Source: Saccharomyces mikatae IFO 1815 (Eukaryota > Ascomycota > Saccharomycetes > Saccharomycetales > Saccharomycetaceae). Taken from it: 64,000 nt of DNA. Made by a program: the position numbers and the translations under genes. Numbering within the stretch: the stretch's first letter is position 1; each line of letters starts with the position of its first letter. Below the pieces are notes generated by a model. That model worked only from the letters and a program-made list of their open reading frames with translations, was not told the origin of the DNA and did not search any database. Shown piece by piece: positions 51,145 to 61,191 of the stretch. The stretch spans positions 372,001 through 436,000 of the forward strand of contig NC_079266.1 in NCBI RefSeq assembly GCF_947241705.1, in the 5' to 3' direction.

Positions 51145-52206
51145 CTAGCCTGTGGTATAAGTGTTCTGTAAATATTTCAGTTCTTGTGCCTTATTTTCAC
51201 AAAATTCGAACACTTCTCGGAACTCCATTTTAGAATGTGATGTTGAATTTAAAAGCTCAGCAATATTTTCATAATTTTTTATCCACTCTATCCATGACAA
51301 CGAGTGAAGAAATGAATCGGCCAAATCATCGTCCTTTTTTACTCCTGAATTATCCAAGAACTCTAGAATATCACAGAGCTTGAAACTTTTCTTTTTAGCA
51401 AGTGCATTTCGTATCCTTTTTTCCCAAATTTCAGTAAACTCAACTAGTTCTGTAGGATCTTTCGAACCCTTATTAAGTATCGAGCTTGAAACTATTTTTT
51501 TGACCAGTTTTATTCTTAAATCCTTGCTATGTTTGTTAGATTTCAACTTTTTAGAGCCAACCGGTGTTTCTTCTCTAGGAAAGCACCAATATGAGGTCAT
51601 CCGATGTGGATCTGACGAGCGTACTATATACCGCAGCTTAGAACCATTCTGTATTCTATTGGTATACTTCACCTTATTTTCTAAATTCGAAAAAAGGATC
51701 TGTTCGAGAATATTCACTTTTAAAATTGGTTCTAGTATATGTCTTGAAGACATAGTTCTGGCACGCTGTCTTTCAATCGTGAACATGTCAGGAATTGGGG
51801 CAGATTCGAATAAGTATTCTGTTAGGTCAAATACAAGTTGAGAGGTTTCAGCAGGATTTAAACTTAGCTTTTTTAGGTTTTGGAAGAATTTCTCTTCAAG
51901 GTTTAGCTTTTGCCAGTCTAGCAATTTAGGTAGGGGATTATCATTTAACAATTGCATTTTAGAGAAGGCAAAATTAGAAACACCAGCATCCATAGACAGT
52001 ATATTAATTCCCCCTTGTCTTATTTTTTGTTGCCGTAATTCCTCCAGAAATTTACACTGTTCTTGAATGTAAGTTCTCTTAATTTCTTTCGTCGTACCAT
52101 TCGCTGCTCCAATAACGAAGGATAAAGATTTTAGTTGTCCACTTTTTGCATTTTGACAGCAGGAGTCAACAAGTTGCAATATTTTTGACTTATGTGATGC
52201 CGACAT
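51145..52206 (-). CDS. CCE1: Mitochondrial Holliday-junction resolvase
   Basis: Cleaves four-way junctions in mitochondrial DNA, affecting mtDNA segregation. The product is 353 residues, as in S. cerevisiae. An N-terminal SAP-like DNA-binding region (about 1-40) precedes an RNase H-fold catalytic core that begins with ILSMDAGVSNFAF. D73 there is the likely first metal-binding acid; further acids include E150 region residues (FTIERQRARTMSSR) and downstream aspartates. No classical cleavable presequence is obvious. Confidence 0.94.
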   Translation of the reverse strand: MSASHKSKILQLVDSCCQNAKSGQLKSLSFVIGAANGTTKEIKRTYIQEQCKFLEELRQQKIRQGGINILSMDAGVSNFAFSKMQLLNDNPLPKLLDWQKLNLEEKFFQNLKKLSLNPAETSQLVFDLTEYLFESAPIPDMFTIERQRARTMSSRHILEPILKVNILEQILFSNLENKVKYTNRIQNGSKLRYIVRSSDPHRMTSYWCFPREETPVGSKKLKSNKHSKDLRIKLVKKIVSSSILNKGSKDPTELVEFTEIWEKRIRNALAKKKSFKLCDILEFLDNSGVKKDDDLADSFLHSLSWIEWIKNYENIAELLNSTSHSKMEFREVFEFCENKAQELKYLQNTYTTG

Positions 52207-52422
52207 ATCATTGCCTTTCTTATCTTAACCTTGTATATTCACTAGTTTCCATCACACCCAACAAATGCACAAATACGGAATTGCTAGACAAATCAAAAAG
52301 AAAAGAAGAATAATACACATATAGTCCAAACAAAACTAAAACTGACCTTCATCATTTTCGTATCTCATGTAGAATAATATTGAAGCCATATAAAACTTAA
52401 ATAAAGGAAACTAACTAAAACC

Positions 52423-55400
52423 TTAGGAAAGCAAAAAAGCCCCTGCACCTTCTTCAATCGCTTGACGTAGACGAGACCCCATAATATCCCTATTAGTATA
52501 TTTGGGTAATTTCAAATAGTTCGCACATGTCATTACGCTTGGTAGATACTCATCTGCTGTAAGACCATCTTCAGCATGCTTTAACACAACTGTAAATTTA
52601 GGGTTCAGACTTTTAAATCCTCCAATTGGAAGTTTGGGGGACCCAGTCAAAAATTGCAAGAAAAGTCTCCTTTCGTGATTGTTAAAAGTGGATATTATTG
52701 ATATGAAGTCATGAATAATTGAAGAGTCCATTGTATAACCATGTTCAGCGTTCACATTTGTATATAATGTTTCCATAGACCAGTCTTCCTCAACCCGTCC
52801 AAAAATATCAACTAATTCTTCGGGAAAGAGTATTAGCATCTTCTCATAGGAAAATACCTTCGAAAAACCTTCAAAAAATGCTAATAACTGTTTTTCAATA
52901 CCTTTACCCAGTATCTGGTCAATAACGCCATAAATATATTCTTCAACATTAGAAGAATTCAAGGACTTGTTGCATCCACCCGGAATCAACTCAATATCAT
53001 CATTACCAGGAACGGTAAACGTCAAGGACAGTTCTTCTAAGGTGGTATTGTTGTCCTTATTGGCAACTATATATTTCAGGGATTTTGCAAGTAATGGGTC
53101 TACTAACTCAATCATTAACAAACAGCTTTCAATATCACTTGGAACTGTTGTGATATTGGGCGTAGACATTCTGTGTAATAATTCGAAAAAGACTTTGCTA
53201 AATCTGAAATCAAGGATTCTATTATCAAGCAAGGATCTGGCAATAAACGTCCCTAAATATTCAAAAAGTTCAACGATTTTCTCATTGTTGGAAGAAGGGT
53301 CGAGAGGTTCCGGGAACAATAAAGTGGTAATGTAATACTCAGTTGTGTCAACATCCATCTCGCTCCTATAACTATAAGAATTACAGCGCCACATGTTTAA
53401 TGACTTCCTCGCAAAATATTTGGAAACTACGGAATAAAATTCCAGAGTTGGGCCTAGACCTGTTCCTGCCTCCTCTTGGTATTCAATTTCTAATACGTCA
53501 GGGCTGCCTCCATATTTAGATAAAATTTTGAGGCCAGTAGCAAATATCGTTTTTCTTGAAATCCGTAATTTGCGCCTAGTAATTCTTCCAAGTTGTTGTA
53601 AAGCTTCATCGTTTCTTGAATCCTTCGAGCCCTTGCTTTTATTCTTCCAGAGTTGAATCAATCTTCCGTAACCAAACGAAGTAGATTGTAAGAAAAGCAT
53701 TCTGGTATCGAAAGGAAATAAAAATGGGAATTTTCTGGTTAAAAATAGTGACCAATCTGGTAAAGCACCGCTCGCCACTATCAATGGTTCATCTAATTGT
53801 CTAGCAAGCTTAGCGCTTAGTTTCGAATTGATAAAGCAGTCACTTTTGATGCCGGAACCATGCAGGAAGTCCAACAATGTCAGGATATCAGCTGAAGATC
53901 CAGTATCAACCTCGACAAATTCCCTTCTTTTATAAAAGTCCCTCAACTTCTTTACCTCTTTTTCCTCGGCTGGTTTATGCTCGATGTTACCATCTAAACT
54001 CTTACGGAAATTTATCGTTTGAGTATCGGTCCATAAAGTTTTCAAATCACGACCTTGCCTTACGAATGTATTGAATATAACACCGAATACTGTGGACTCC
54101 ATGTCGACTTTCTCATCATCATAAAAAAAATCAAAGTTCTTTTTACACATATCATCCAAACAATTCTCCTCTTGTTCGCTGTTAGCATCCGTAATAGATG
54201 TAAGATTTGGGATCAATGAATTTAGAAAACGCATTCTTACCATTCTATGCTTCAAAAACTCATTCAGTGAGGTAAAAGAGGCTATGCAATGGACTGAGAC
54301 GACAGTAGATGATAAATCAGTACCAATATCATCTTTACTTGCATCACCGTCATAAACCAACTTAATGCGTATCTCTTTGGCCAATGAAGCCACGCCACCA
54401 CCATCCTGTAAACCACAATCAACTATAGAAAAATTTTCCAGCCTCGTGAGAGCAGACTGTAAAATATCTAAAAATCGGTTAACGTTACCTTCAAAGACCT
54501 CTAAAAACGATTTCGCAAAAATAAAGTAAGATGCAGTCGAAGTTGCAATTCTTTTAGCCATGGATGAAGCCAGCCCTGTAGAGGTAAATTCAAAACCTGA
54601 CACGTCAAAATCTTCATGGAAAATACACTTCTTCAGGATTGACCAAATTTTCTTCCAATCCTCCACCGTTTCGTCGGGGGTGGAAGGATTTTCTAAAATG
54701 GATACGACGCTTTCGATTTGATGCAGTTCCTCCGTTGCCTCTTGCTCAACATTCATTTGCGAAAGTACCCTATTAACTAGGTCTACACCCTTGTTCTTAA
54801 TATAAACTAAAGACAAGGTTCTGAAAATATGAATTGTGATTTTTTTTGGTTTAACTGAGTCAGGTATTTCCATATCAGTAAATTCGTAATCATAGTCGTC
54901 ATCAGCTTCATCACATTCTTCAATGCTACTATGCAAATCCCCTTCTTGGTCAGAAAGTGAATTATTCTCATCTTCGCTCTCCTTCAAATTAATGTTGTTG
55001 AAATCCACAGACAAATCTTTAACCAAATCAAAAATACCTTCTCTTTTAATAGAAGGCAAGAATAGTTCAGAAAATTTTTTGCAAATTAATTCAAGCAACG
55101 AGAGACCACCGACTAATAGCGTCCCAGCCTCCGTTGCATGGGTGCTGGTAGCGTTAAATGTCGATCCTTTTTGGGCTAAGATGGACCCAATTAATTTAAT
55201 AAGTTGATCATCAATTGCTTTCGCTGTGGAATTGTTTATGCATGAAACTACCCTTAGTAAGGCAATGAGCACGTATCTTCTTACATCAAAGTCAGCAGCG
55301 TTGGTATAAATTTCAACGAGAATTGGTATTAGGCACTGAACCAAAGCATTAATTTTTTCTTGACTCGAGCTAACATTGCGATCGCTATTCCCGGTATTTT

Positions 55401-56859
55401 TATCAGCAGATAATACTCGCTCCTCTTCGGGAGGAAACAGTACGACTATAAATCTTGAAATACTAATCAATAAACTGTTTGGAACATAAATCAATGTTTC
55501 ATGTAGCCCCGCATTAGAATTCTTACTATAATGTTGAAAGGATCGCGTAGTCATATCAACAATATCAGTTTTCTCTCTCAGTTCCCTTGAAAGTATATTA
55601 CTGCTAATTGCCAATACAGTTAAAATGTCCAAACATTTCAATTTATTTTCCAAGGGGGTGTCTTGAATAGAAATCAACTGAACGATTCTTTCGATCAAAT
55701 CCAACGAAAACAAGGACTCAAAATTTTCAACCCTGTGCAATGCCCCGCAGATACCATAAAGAGCATTTACAAGCCCAGTCATAATTGGCTGATCTGTCGC
55801 ATTTACAAAGATAGGTTTTAGAGTTGGAAGTACTTCAACGACGGTCTTGAAATCATCTATTCGAATACTGCTACAAGCGTTCGAAACAATTGAAATAGCC
55901 TTTCTCTGTGCATGTATAGTCAAAAAATCGAAAAATTGCACGTAAATTGATAATTGACCAGTTTTCAAAACGTCTCCTCCATGCACTCTAGAAATGTATT
56001 CTACAGTCTCTAAAACTTGTTCTGCAAGATCAATATAACTAATTTCCACTAACTTTTCCTGCAAAATGGGTATAACGTGCTCGTCAACAGCAATTGAAAT
56101 AGATTCTGGAGAAACCTCAAAAAGATTATACATGCATCTGCAGGCTTGCATTTGTAGTTCTAATTCTTCCCGCAAGAATTTGTCAGAAAGAATGGCAGCG
56201 ATGTTCCCTATCAATGTTTCCATCGGTATGATTCTATCGACAACCATCTGGTTCATCATCAATATGTTTTCAGAAAGTTCTTTTAAACTTTCCATTGCAA
56301 TATAAGGGTCGTCGGAGGCATTTCCAGTATTCTCTATCAATTTAGAAATCCGCTCATTTCTTGCCGAGCTCTCCACGCTTCTCTCCATCCTTCCTCCAAT
56401 CATGGATAAAATCTCAGGTAGTGTCCTGCCAGCTGGGTGTTGTACTTGTCCTCTACCTGTTTGTCTTCTTTGTTCCAATCTTTGTGCGAATGTTTCCAAA
56501 ATATCAGGTAAATGAAAGGGGTTGCTACCAAATTCACTGTTATCATGGGAGTGATCAAGTCCTTCATCTTCACTATTCCTGTCTTCATCTCCACTATTTT
56601 GGGTTCTATGGTATCCATACAAAAGCTCAGGATCATCTTCACGATGGTAGCTATTATCATCCTCCTCATCTTCTGCCTCAAAGCTTCCTATGCTAGAAAG
56701 CATATGTTCGTCTTCCTCCTCATTAGGATAATAAGAATATTCACCCTGTACGTTACTATCTTCGTCGTAGTCATCTTCTACCTGAGTGTCCATCATATAA
56801 TCGCTGTTTTCGCTATGAGACTCATGCTCATCAAAGTTATGCGAGTTACTTTCAGACAT
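52423..56859 (-). CDS. UFD4: HECT-type E3/E4 ubiquitin ligase of the UFD pathway
   Basis: HECT ligase that ubiquitinates UFD substrates and cooperates with Ubr1 in the Arg/N-degron pathway. The product is 1478 residues, with acidic, disordered N-terminal 120 residues, an armadillo-repeat region (about 170-560), an acidic spacer (about 660-720) and a C-terminal HECT domain (about 1120-1478). The catalytic cysteine is C1445 in LPSVMTCANYLKLP, 34 residues from the end, the same distance from the C terminus as C1450 of the 1483-residue S. cerevisiae protein. Confidence 0.97.
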   Translation of the reverse strand: MSESNSHNFDEHESHSENSDYMMDTQVEDDYDEDSNVQGEYSYYPNEEEDEHMLSSIGSFEAEDEEDDNSYHREDDPELLYGYHRTQNSGDEDRNSEDEGLDHSHDNSEFGSNPFHLPDILETFAQRLEQRRQTGRGQVQHPAGRTLPEILSMIGGRMERSVESSARNERISKLIENTGNASDDPYIAMESLKELSENILMMNQMVVDRIIPMETLIGNIAAILSDKFLREELELQMQACRCMYNLFEVSPESISIAVDEHVIPILQEKLVEISYIDLAEQVLETVEYISRVHGGDVLKTGQLSIYVQFFDFLTIHAQRKAISIVSNACSSIRIDDFKTVVEVLPTLKPIFVNATDQPIMTGLVNALYGICGALHRVENFESLFSLDLIERIVQLISIQDTPLENKLKCLDILTVLAISSNILSRELREKTDIVDMTTRSFQHYSKNSNAGLHETLIYVPNSLLISISRFIVVLFPPEEERVLSADKNTGNSDRNVSSSQEKINALVQCLIPILVEIYTNAADFDVRRYVLIALLRVVSCINNSTAKAIDDQLIKLIGSILAQKGSTFNATSTHATEAGTLLVGGLSLLELICKKFSELFLPSIKREGIFDLVKDLSVDFNNINLKESEDENNSLSDQEGDLHSSIEECDEADDDYDYEFTDMEIPDSVKPKKITIHIFRTLSLVYIKNKGVDLVNRVLSQMNVEQEATEELHQIESVVSILENPSTPDETVEDWKKIWSILKKCIFHEDFDVSGFEFTSTGLASSMAKRIATSTASYFIFAKSFLEVFEGNVNRFLDILQSALTRLENFSIVDCGLQDGGGVASLAKEIRIKLVYDGDASKDDIGTDLSSTVVSVHCIASFTSLNEFLKHRMVRMRFLNSLIPNLTSITDANSEQEENCLDDMCKKNFDFFYDDEKVDMESTVFGVIFNTFVRQGRDLKTLWTDTQTINFRKSLDGNIEHKPAEEKEVKKLRDFYKRREFVEVDTGSSADILTLLDFLHGSGIKSDCFINSKLSAKLARQLDEPLIVASGALPDWSLFLTRKFPFLFPFDTRMLFLQSTSFGYGRLIQLWKNKSKGSKDSRNDEALQQLGRITRRKLRISRKTIFATGLKILSKYGGSPDVLEIEYQEEAGTGLGPTLEFYSVVSKYFARKSLNMWRCNSYSYRSEMDVDTTEYYITTLLFPEPLDPSSNNEKIVELFEYLGTFIARSLLDNRILDFRFSKVFFELLHRMSTPNITTVPSDIESCLLMIELVDPLLAKSLKYIVANKDNNTTLEELSLTFTVPGNDDIELIPGGCNKSLNSSNVEEYIYGVIDQILGKGIEKQLLAFFEGFSKVFSYEKMLILFPEELVDIFGRVEEDWSMETLYTNVNAEHGYTMDSSIIHDFISIISTFNNHERRLFLQFLTGSPKLPIGGFKSLNPKFTVVLKHAEDGLTADEYLPSVMTCANYLKLPKYTNRDIMGSRLRQAIEEGAGAFLLS

Positions 56860-57224
56860 GCTTTGTTACTTTCCTCCTTCAACGTTTATCCAAAGTTATT
56901 ACACGCTGAACAGTACCGCTATCCAATAAAGCACACAGAAAGGAACGTATAGATCCTAGGAACAAGTCTTCAGTATGAGCAAACCTATTCCCCTTTCCCA
57001 CTACAGCTGGTTATGATTCCACTTTAGTTTAGCCAAGAAAAACCCAACCATTCGTACTTTACCCGGTGGTGATAAAAGAAAATTTTTTCCCAGAAAAATG
57101 CGATGAGCTTTTGAAAAGTTGCTAATGTTCGGTAGTACTTTAGTTAAAGTGATATATAGTTAATTCCTTTGGTTTCACATACATCACCGTCTATCGTCTG
57201 TAAAATATTTATCATAGTTGAACC
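56860..57224 (+). promoter_or_regulatory. Divergent UFD4-MRT4 promoter with PAC and RRPE
   Basis: 365 bp. GAAAATTTTTT (57078-57088, RRPE-like) is followed by GCGATGAGCT (57100-57109, perfect PAC) about 115 bp upstream of MRT4. This pair marks ribosome-biogenesis promoters and is oriented toward MRT4, not UFD4. Confidence 0.75.
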
Positions 57225-57935
57225 ATGCCAAGATCAAAGCGTTCTAAGCTAGTTACTTTAGCACAAACTGATAAAAAAGGCAGAGAAAATAAAGAAAGAA
57301 TTTTCGATGAGGTGAGGGAAGCATTGGATACCTATAGATACGTCTGGGTTCTACATCTTGACGACGTAAGAACTCCAGTTTTGCAAGAAATCAGAACATC
57401 TTGGGCAGGTTCTAAGTTAATTATGGGTAAGAGAAAAGTTTTACAGAAGGCATTGGGTGAAAAGAGGGAAGAAGAATACAAAGAAAATCTGTATCAATTG
57501 AGTAAGCTTTGTAGCGGTGTTACTGGTTTATTGTTCACTGACGAAGATGTTGCCACGGTTAAGGAGTACTTCAAATCATATGTCCGTTCAGACTATTCAA
57601 GACCAAACACGAAAGCTCCATTAACGTTTACTATCCCTGAAGGCATCATCTACTCACGTGGTGGTCAAGTTCCAGCTGAGGAAGATGTTCCAATGATCCA
57701 TTCTTTGGAGCCAACTATGAGAAACAAGTTTGAAATTCCAACCAAAATCAAAGCTGGTAAAATCACCATTGATAGCCCATACTTGGTTTGCACAGAAGGA
57801 GAGAAATTAGATGTTCGTCAAGCTTTGATACTGAAGCAATTCGGTATTGCTGCTTCTGAATTTAAAGTCAAAGTCTCAGCTTACTATGACAACGATAGCT
57901 CCTCTGTTGAAAATGCTAACATTAACATGGAATAA
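57225..57935 (+). CDS. MRT4: Ribosome assembly factor Mrt4 (P0-like)
   Basis: Nucleolar paralogue of the stalk protein P0 (uL10 family) that holds the stalk site on pre-60S particles until Yvh1 releases it. The product is 236 residues, the same as S. cerevisiae. The uL10 rRNA-binding fold spans the N-terminal domain with an inserted second domain (about 120-195), and the P0 C-terminal stalk extension is absent, as expected. It begins with a basic motif MPRSKRSK. Confidence 0.97.
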   Translation: MPRSKRSKLVTLAQTDKKGRENKERIFDEVREALDTYRYVWVLHLDDVRTPVLQEIRTSWAGSKLIMGKRKVLQKALGEKREEEYKENLYQLSKLCSGVTGLLFTDEDVATVKEYFKSYVRSDYSRPNTKAPLTFTIPEGIIYSRGGQVPAEEDVPMIHSLEPTMRNKFEIPTKIKAGKITIDSPYLVCTEGEKLDVRQALILKQFGIAASEFKVKVSAYYDNDSSSVENANINME

Positions 57936-58302
57936 GCTTAACTAATGGAAAGCCTTTTTAATAGACCATTGTATAAATCCAATAAAAATTTCTCCTTTTT
58001 TTGTATAGATATACTAAAGCGAATGCTCATAAATGTAACATAGTTTCCTCCTAAATAAAGTCCTTACGTTGTTCTACCACTTCAAATTGAGAATTAATGT
58101 TCTTGTAAACTAAGTATAAATCACTTTTGATCTTCTTCCAGCTCTTTAGCGGCACGAAAGCAAGAAAAAAAGGAAACATTAAATGTCTAGTGAAGAATAA
58201 TATAAGAACTACCTGTCTACATAAATCAGTAGAAAGAACGTAGGAGCAGGGCTTTGAAAGAATTAATGTGTAATGGTATACTATTTAAAAAACTGTTCCT
58301 CT
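57936..58302. other. Convergent MRT4-LAC1 intergenic region
   Basis: 367 bp between two 3' ends. Long for a convergent gap, AT-rich, with no recognised gene or repeat. Confidence 0.5.
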
Positions 58303-59559
58303 TTAAATATCTTTTTTCGTTGGTGTGTTTTCTGTTGGTGTGGTGGCACTTTCATCACTTTCCTCGTCTGACTCACTGTCGCTTCTGTCATCCTTCAAAA
58401 TACCTCTCCACAAGATCCTATAAAGAACTCTGAATATCAGGAACAGCCAGTAAAGGTTCACCAATTGTAAAGCGCCTATTAGCACAAAAACAATTGGTAA
58501 GGAGATCCAACATTTATATTGCTGAGTGGCAAAATTTAAAACGTAATTACCTTCGGTGCGAAATTGCGTCAAAACGGACCATAGAATCTTTAAGTTTATG
58601 TAATGACGCAAATAAATCCATGCCACGACAAAGATGGCAAACGAAAAAAAAGCCAATTCGGTGTCCAGATAATTTAGAGTTTTAGAAAAGGACAAAAGAA
58701 AATCAGAAACGTCCATTGTAATATAGATTGGCAACCCCATTTTAGTGAAATGGAACACGTATGAAGACCAGATCAAAAGTAGAGTAACAATATGATGGAA
58801 AGTCAACTCGTTATGATCTTTCCTTGGTTTTTCTAGTTGCAATACAAGAATGCAGGCTTGTTGAGCCCAAAATGCAGCTTGGCCCAGATAGAATACCTTG
58901 ACCAAGAAAGGATTTGTAAAGTCGGGATAAGTTCTGTACATTGCCTTTGTGTTGAAGAACCATAGATCTGAATGGTACATACAATATAACCCGAAAGGAC
59001 CGGAAACGCCGGTATAGAAAATAGCATACATTTGTTCCATGATTCTTTTTATTCTATGCTTGGAAGTGACATGCAGTCTAATAGCAAAGGGCCTAATAAC
59101 AACGTCCATTAAAAACTCACGTAAGAACGTGAAAAAAATCATGTAGTAAAATACAAAACATAGATCGTTAATACCCTTACCATATGAGTTCGTATCACCT
59201 ATTTGGTATGACACAGCCACAAATCTATGTAACACATTTGTCTTTGTGGTATTACCAGAAGTGAAATAAGCACTATACACTGCGATCAAAATCATCAAGG
59301 GAGCTATCCAGGCGTGACGATAACTTATCTCCCTGAATGAAAACCAGATTTTCTTCACTAGGTCGCTATCATTTTTCGTCACTTCAGATAGTCTTTGCAT
59401 ACGCCTTTTAGCTGCAGTTTTAGATTCTTTTGTCTCGAACATAGTACCCAAACTAGGTACAGTGTCCCCGAGATCGATCTTCCCTATGGAAGACTTACGT
59501 CTTGGTCTCGACCTCACTTTCAAGTTATTGTTCGAAGGACTTGGTTTTATCGTCGACAT
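58303..59559 (-). CDS. LAC1: Ceramide synthase catalytic subunit
   Basis: ER-membrane acyl-CoA-dependent ceramide synthase (with Lip1), making phytoceramides from C26-CoA. The product is 418 residues, as in S. cerevisiae. A basic cytosolic N terminus with SP sites is followed by several membrane segments (first at about 82-99) and the TLC domain (about 170-390). The essential double histidine (H255 H256) sits in the [14 protein letters not shown] motif. The tail is acidic and Ser-rich, suited to CK2 phosphorylation. LAG1 is the paralogue; gene order identifies this as LAC1. The promoter carries a PDRE. Confidence 0.97.
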   Translation of the reverse strand: MSTIKPSPSNNNLKVRSRPRRKSSIGKIDLGDTVPSLGTMFETKESKTAAKRRMQRLSEVTKNDSDLVKKIWFSFREISYRHAWIAPLMILIAVYSAYFTSGNTTKTNVLHRFVAVSYQIGDTNSYGKGINDLCFVFYYMIFFTFLREFLMDVVIRPFAIRLHVTSKHRIKRIMEQMYAIFYTGVSGPFGLYCMYHSDLWFFNTKAMYRTYPDFTNPFLVKVFYLGQAAFWAQQACILVLQLEKPRKDHNELTFHHIVTLLLIWSSYVFHFTKMGLPIYITMDVSDFLLSFSKTLNYLDTELAFFSFAIFVVAWIYLRHYINLKILWSVLTQFRTEGNYVLNFATQQYKCWISLPIVFVLIGALQLVNLYWLFLIFRVLYRILWRGILKDDRSDSESDEESDESATTPTENTPTKKDI

Positions 59560-59764
59560 AATCTGTTTGCTGATACTGTGTCTATCTAAACGGTTTACCG
59601 AAAGTATGAATAACGAAAAGAATAGCGATGAACCGTCGAAATTATCTGTATAGAACTGAAAAACGGTAAAGAATTGGAAATTGTAGTTTTAACTTGGACC
59701 AGGTCCGGATTATAAAGCCGATGTACCAGAAAAACGGGTTCACGGAATACAATAGCCAAATATC

Positions 59765-59790
59765 AATAAATAAATAAATAAATAAATAAA
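59765..59790. repeat. AAAT tetranucleotide microsatellite
   Basis: About six and a half copies of AAAT in the LAC1 upstream region. Non-coding and probably variable. Confidence 0.95.
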
Positions 59791-59989
59791 AATAAGAAAA
59801 AGAAATTAAGCAAGTAAATAAAACAAAACGGAACACAACAAGCCAAGGGAGGAAACAATAGAAAAAATAACTTAAATCAGTCTAGATTTTTATTTTATCT
59901 CCCTCCTTCCACGTAATTTGTCTAACATGATCAGGTACAATGCGCAACAATATGAGAAAAAAGAGTGAAAAAAAAGTAAGTAAAAAGGT

Positions 59990-59997
59990 TCCGCGGA
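59990..59997. promoter_or_regulatory. Pdr1/Pdr3 response element (LAC1)
   Basis: TCCGCGGA, the perfect everted CGG repeat bound by Pdr1/Pdr3, embedded in TTCCGCGGAT, 431 bp upstream of the LAC1 start. Matches known pleiotropic-drug-resistance control of LAC1. Confidence 0.8.
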
Positions 59998-60297
59998 TCC
60001 AACAACGTTGTTGGAATGACCGGAAAAGATGTGTTATTGCCTTTCCAGCTCTTTTTTCCATGACTGGTCTTTTTCCTGTTGGAGCCCAGCAATTTTTTTC
60101 GCGTTGCATTCTCGCATTATTGTGATCACGTGTTTGTCATGTGATGTCGAGGCCGGGTTACAGCCCCCTTTTTCTCGATATTGGAATATTGACTTTGCTG
60201 TAAGCTAGTAGCAGATTTTGAATGTGAAAGGGTGTTAGCAGTTGCGAAGGAGAGGGTTCGAGGCGTCATCTCAGTGCATTAATAGAGTGGCCGACAA

Positions 60298-61104
60298 ATG
60301 TCTAGTAGTAAATTCGAAGAGGTTGTTAACAAGATTGTCAGTGATAGTCCTCCAGGGGAACTGAGGGAGATATATGACGATCTGATCAAGATCACAAGTG
60401 AAAACTCTAAAAATACCATTCTAGATGCTATCGAGAACTATAACATACAGAATTGTATTCCTATAGACGTCAATGGGAAGTCAATAATTGTTTCCAAATA
60501 CAATAAAGAAGGAGCCAAGTTCTTTGACCCCATAAATTCCGTCATTTTTTCAGTTAATCACTTAGAACGCAAAGGTCTCGATATTGAACCGTACGAGTTC
60601 ACACATCCAAGTCTTGAGAAAGAACAGCTGCAAGATTTACATGATAAATTACAGAAATATCTTCTACTGAATTTCTCAGGCGATGTAAGTTTTGCTGTTT
60701 ACCCAATCCTCGAGGAGACAAACAAAATCTCTATTATTATTGTTAGCACCAAATACAATCCAAAGAATTTCTGGAACGGCTATTGGAGATCGTGTTACGT
60801 TTACGATTTGGAAACTAAAGAGTTATCCGGTAGCATCTCTACACAAGTCCATTACTACGAAGATGGTAACGTTAGTTTCCAATCTGGGAAGGACATTAGT
60901 CAATTTGATATCGGCGATGTTGTAAGCGCAATAAAGGGCATTGAAACAAGCTTTGAGGACGAACTGGATCGTTCATTTTTCGAATTGAACGAAAAGCAGT
61001 TCAAAGCTTTAAGAAGAAGACTACCAGTTACAAGATCAAAAATTAACTGGGGCAGCGCGATTGGTAGTTATAGATTAGGTAAGAACGCGGCAGAAGGAAA
61101 ATAA
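60298..61104 (+). CDS. CAP1: F-actin capping protein alpha subunit
   Basis: Alpha subunit of the Cap1/Cap2 heterodimer that caps actin filament barbed ends at cortical patches. The product is 268 residues, the same as S. cerevisiae. The family N-terminal helices, the central beta region and the conserved segment GYWRSCYVYD (near 160) are present, as is a basic amphipathic C-terminal tentacle (about 240-268) that contacts actin. Confidence 0.97.
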   Translation: MSSSKFEEVVNKIVSDSPPGELREIYDDLIKITSENSKNTILDAIENYNIQNCIPIDVNGKSIIVSKYNKEGAKFFDPINSVIFSVNHLERKGLDIEPYEFTHPSLEKEQLQDLHDKLQKYLLLNFSGDVSFAVYPILEETNKISIIIVSTKYNPKNFWNGYWRSCYVYDLETKELSGSISTQVHYYEDGNVSFQSGKDISQFDIGDVVSAIKGIETSFEDELDRSFFELNEKQFKALRRRLPVTRSKINWGSAIGSYRLGKNAAEGK

Positions 61105-61191
61105 AATACTACTCTCTATTCTGTTTCATGTTTACTTTCTTGATTTAAATATATCTATACGTACATATTCTACCTGGTTTTGATGTTTTAG

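Larger units (their letters stand above)
59560..60297. promoter_or_regulatory. Divergent LAC1-CAP1 intergenic region
   Basis: 738 bp. It contains an AAAT microsatellite (59765-59790), a perfect everted PDRE TCCGCGGA (59990-59997), and two E-box-like Cbf1 sites (CACGTG at 60127-60132 and CATGTGA at 60139-60145). LAC1 in S. cerevisiae is controlled through Pdr1/Pdr3 and Cbf1, so these match. The short frames over this region are not supported as genes. Confidence 0.6.

Noticed and set aside
56512-56952. 146-codon plus frame rich in Ile/Val/Phe at the 5' end of UFD4
   Set aside because: It is the antisense of the Asp/Glu-rich UFD4 N terminus, which always reads as hydrophobic residues; not a membrane protein.
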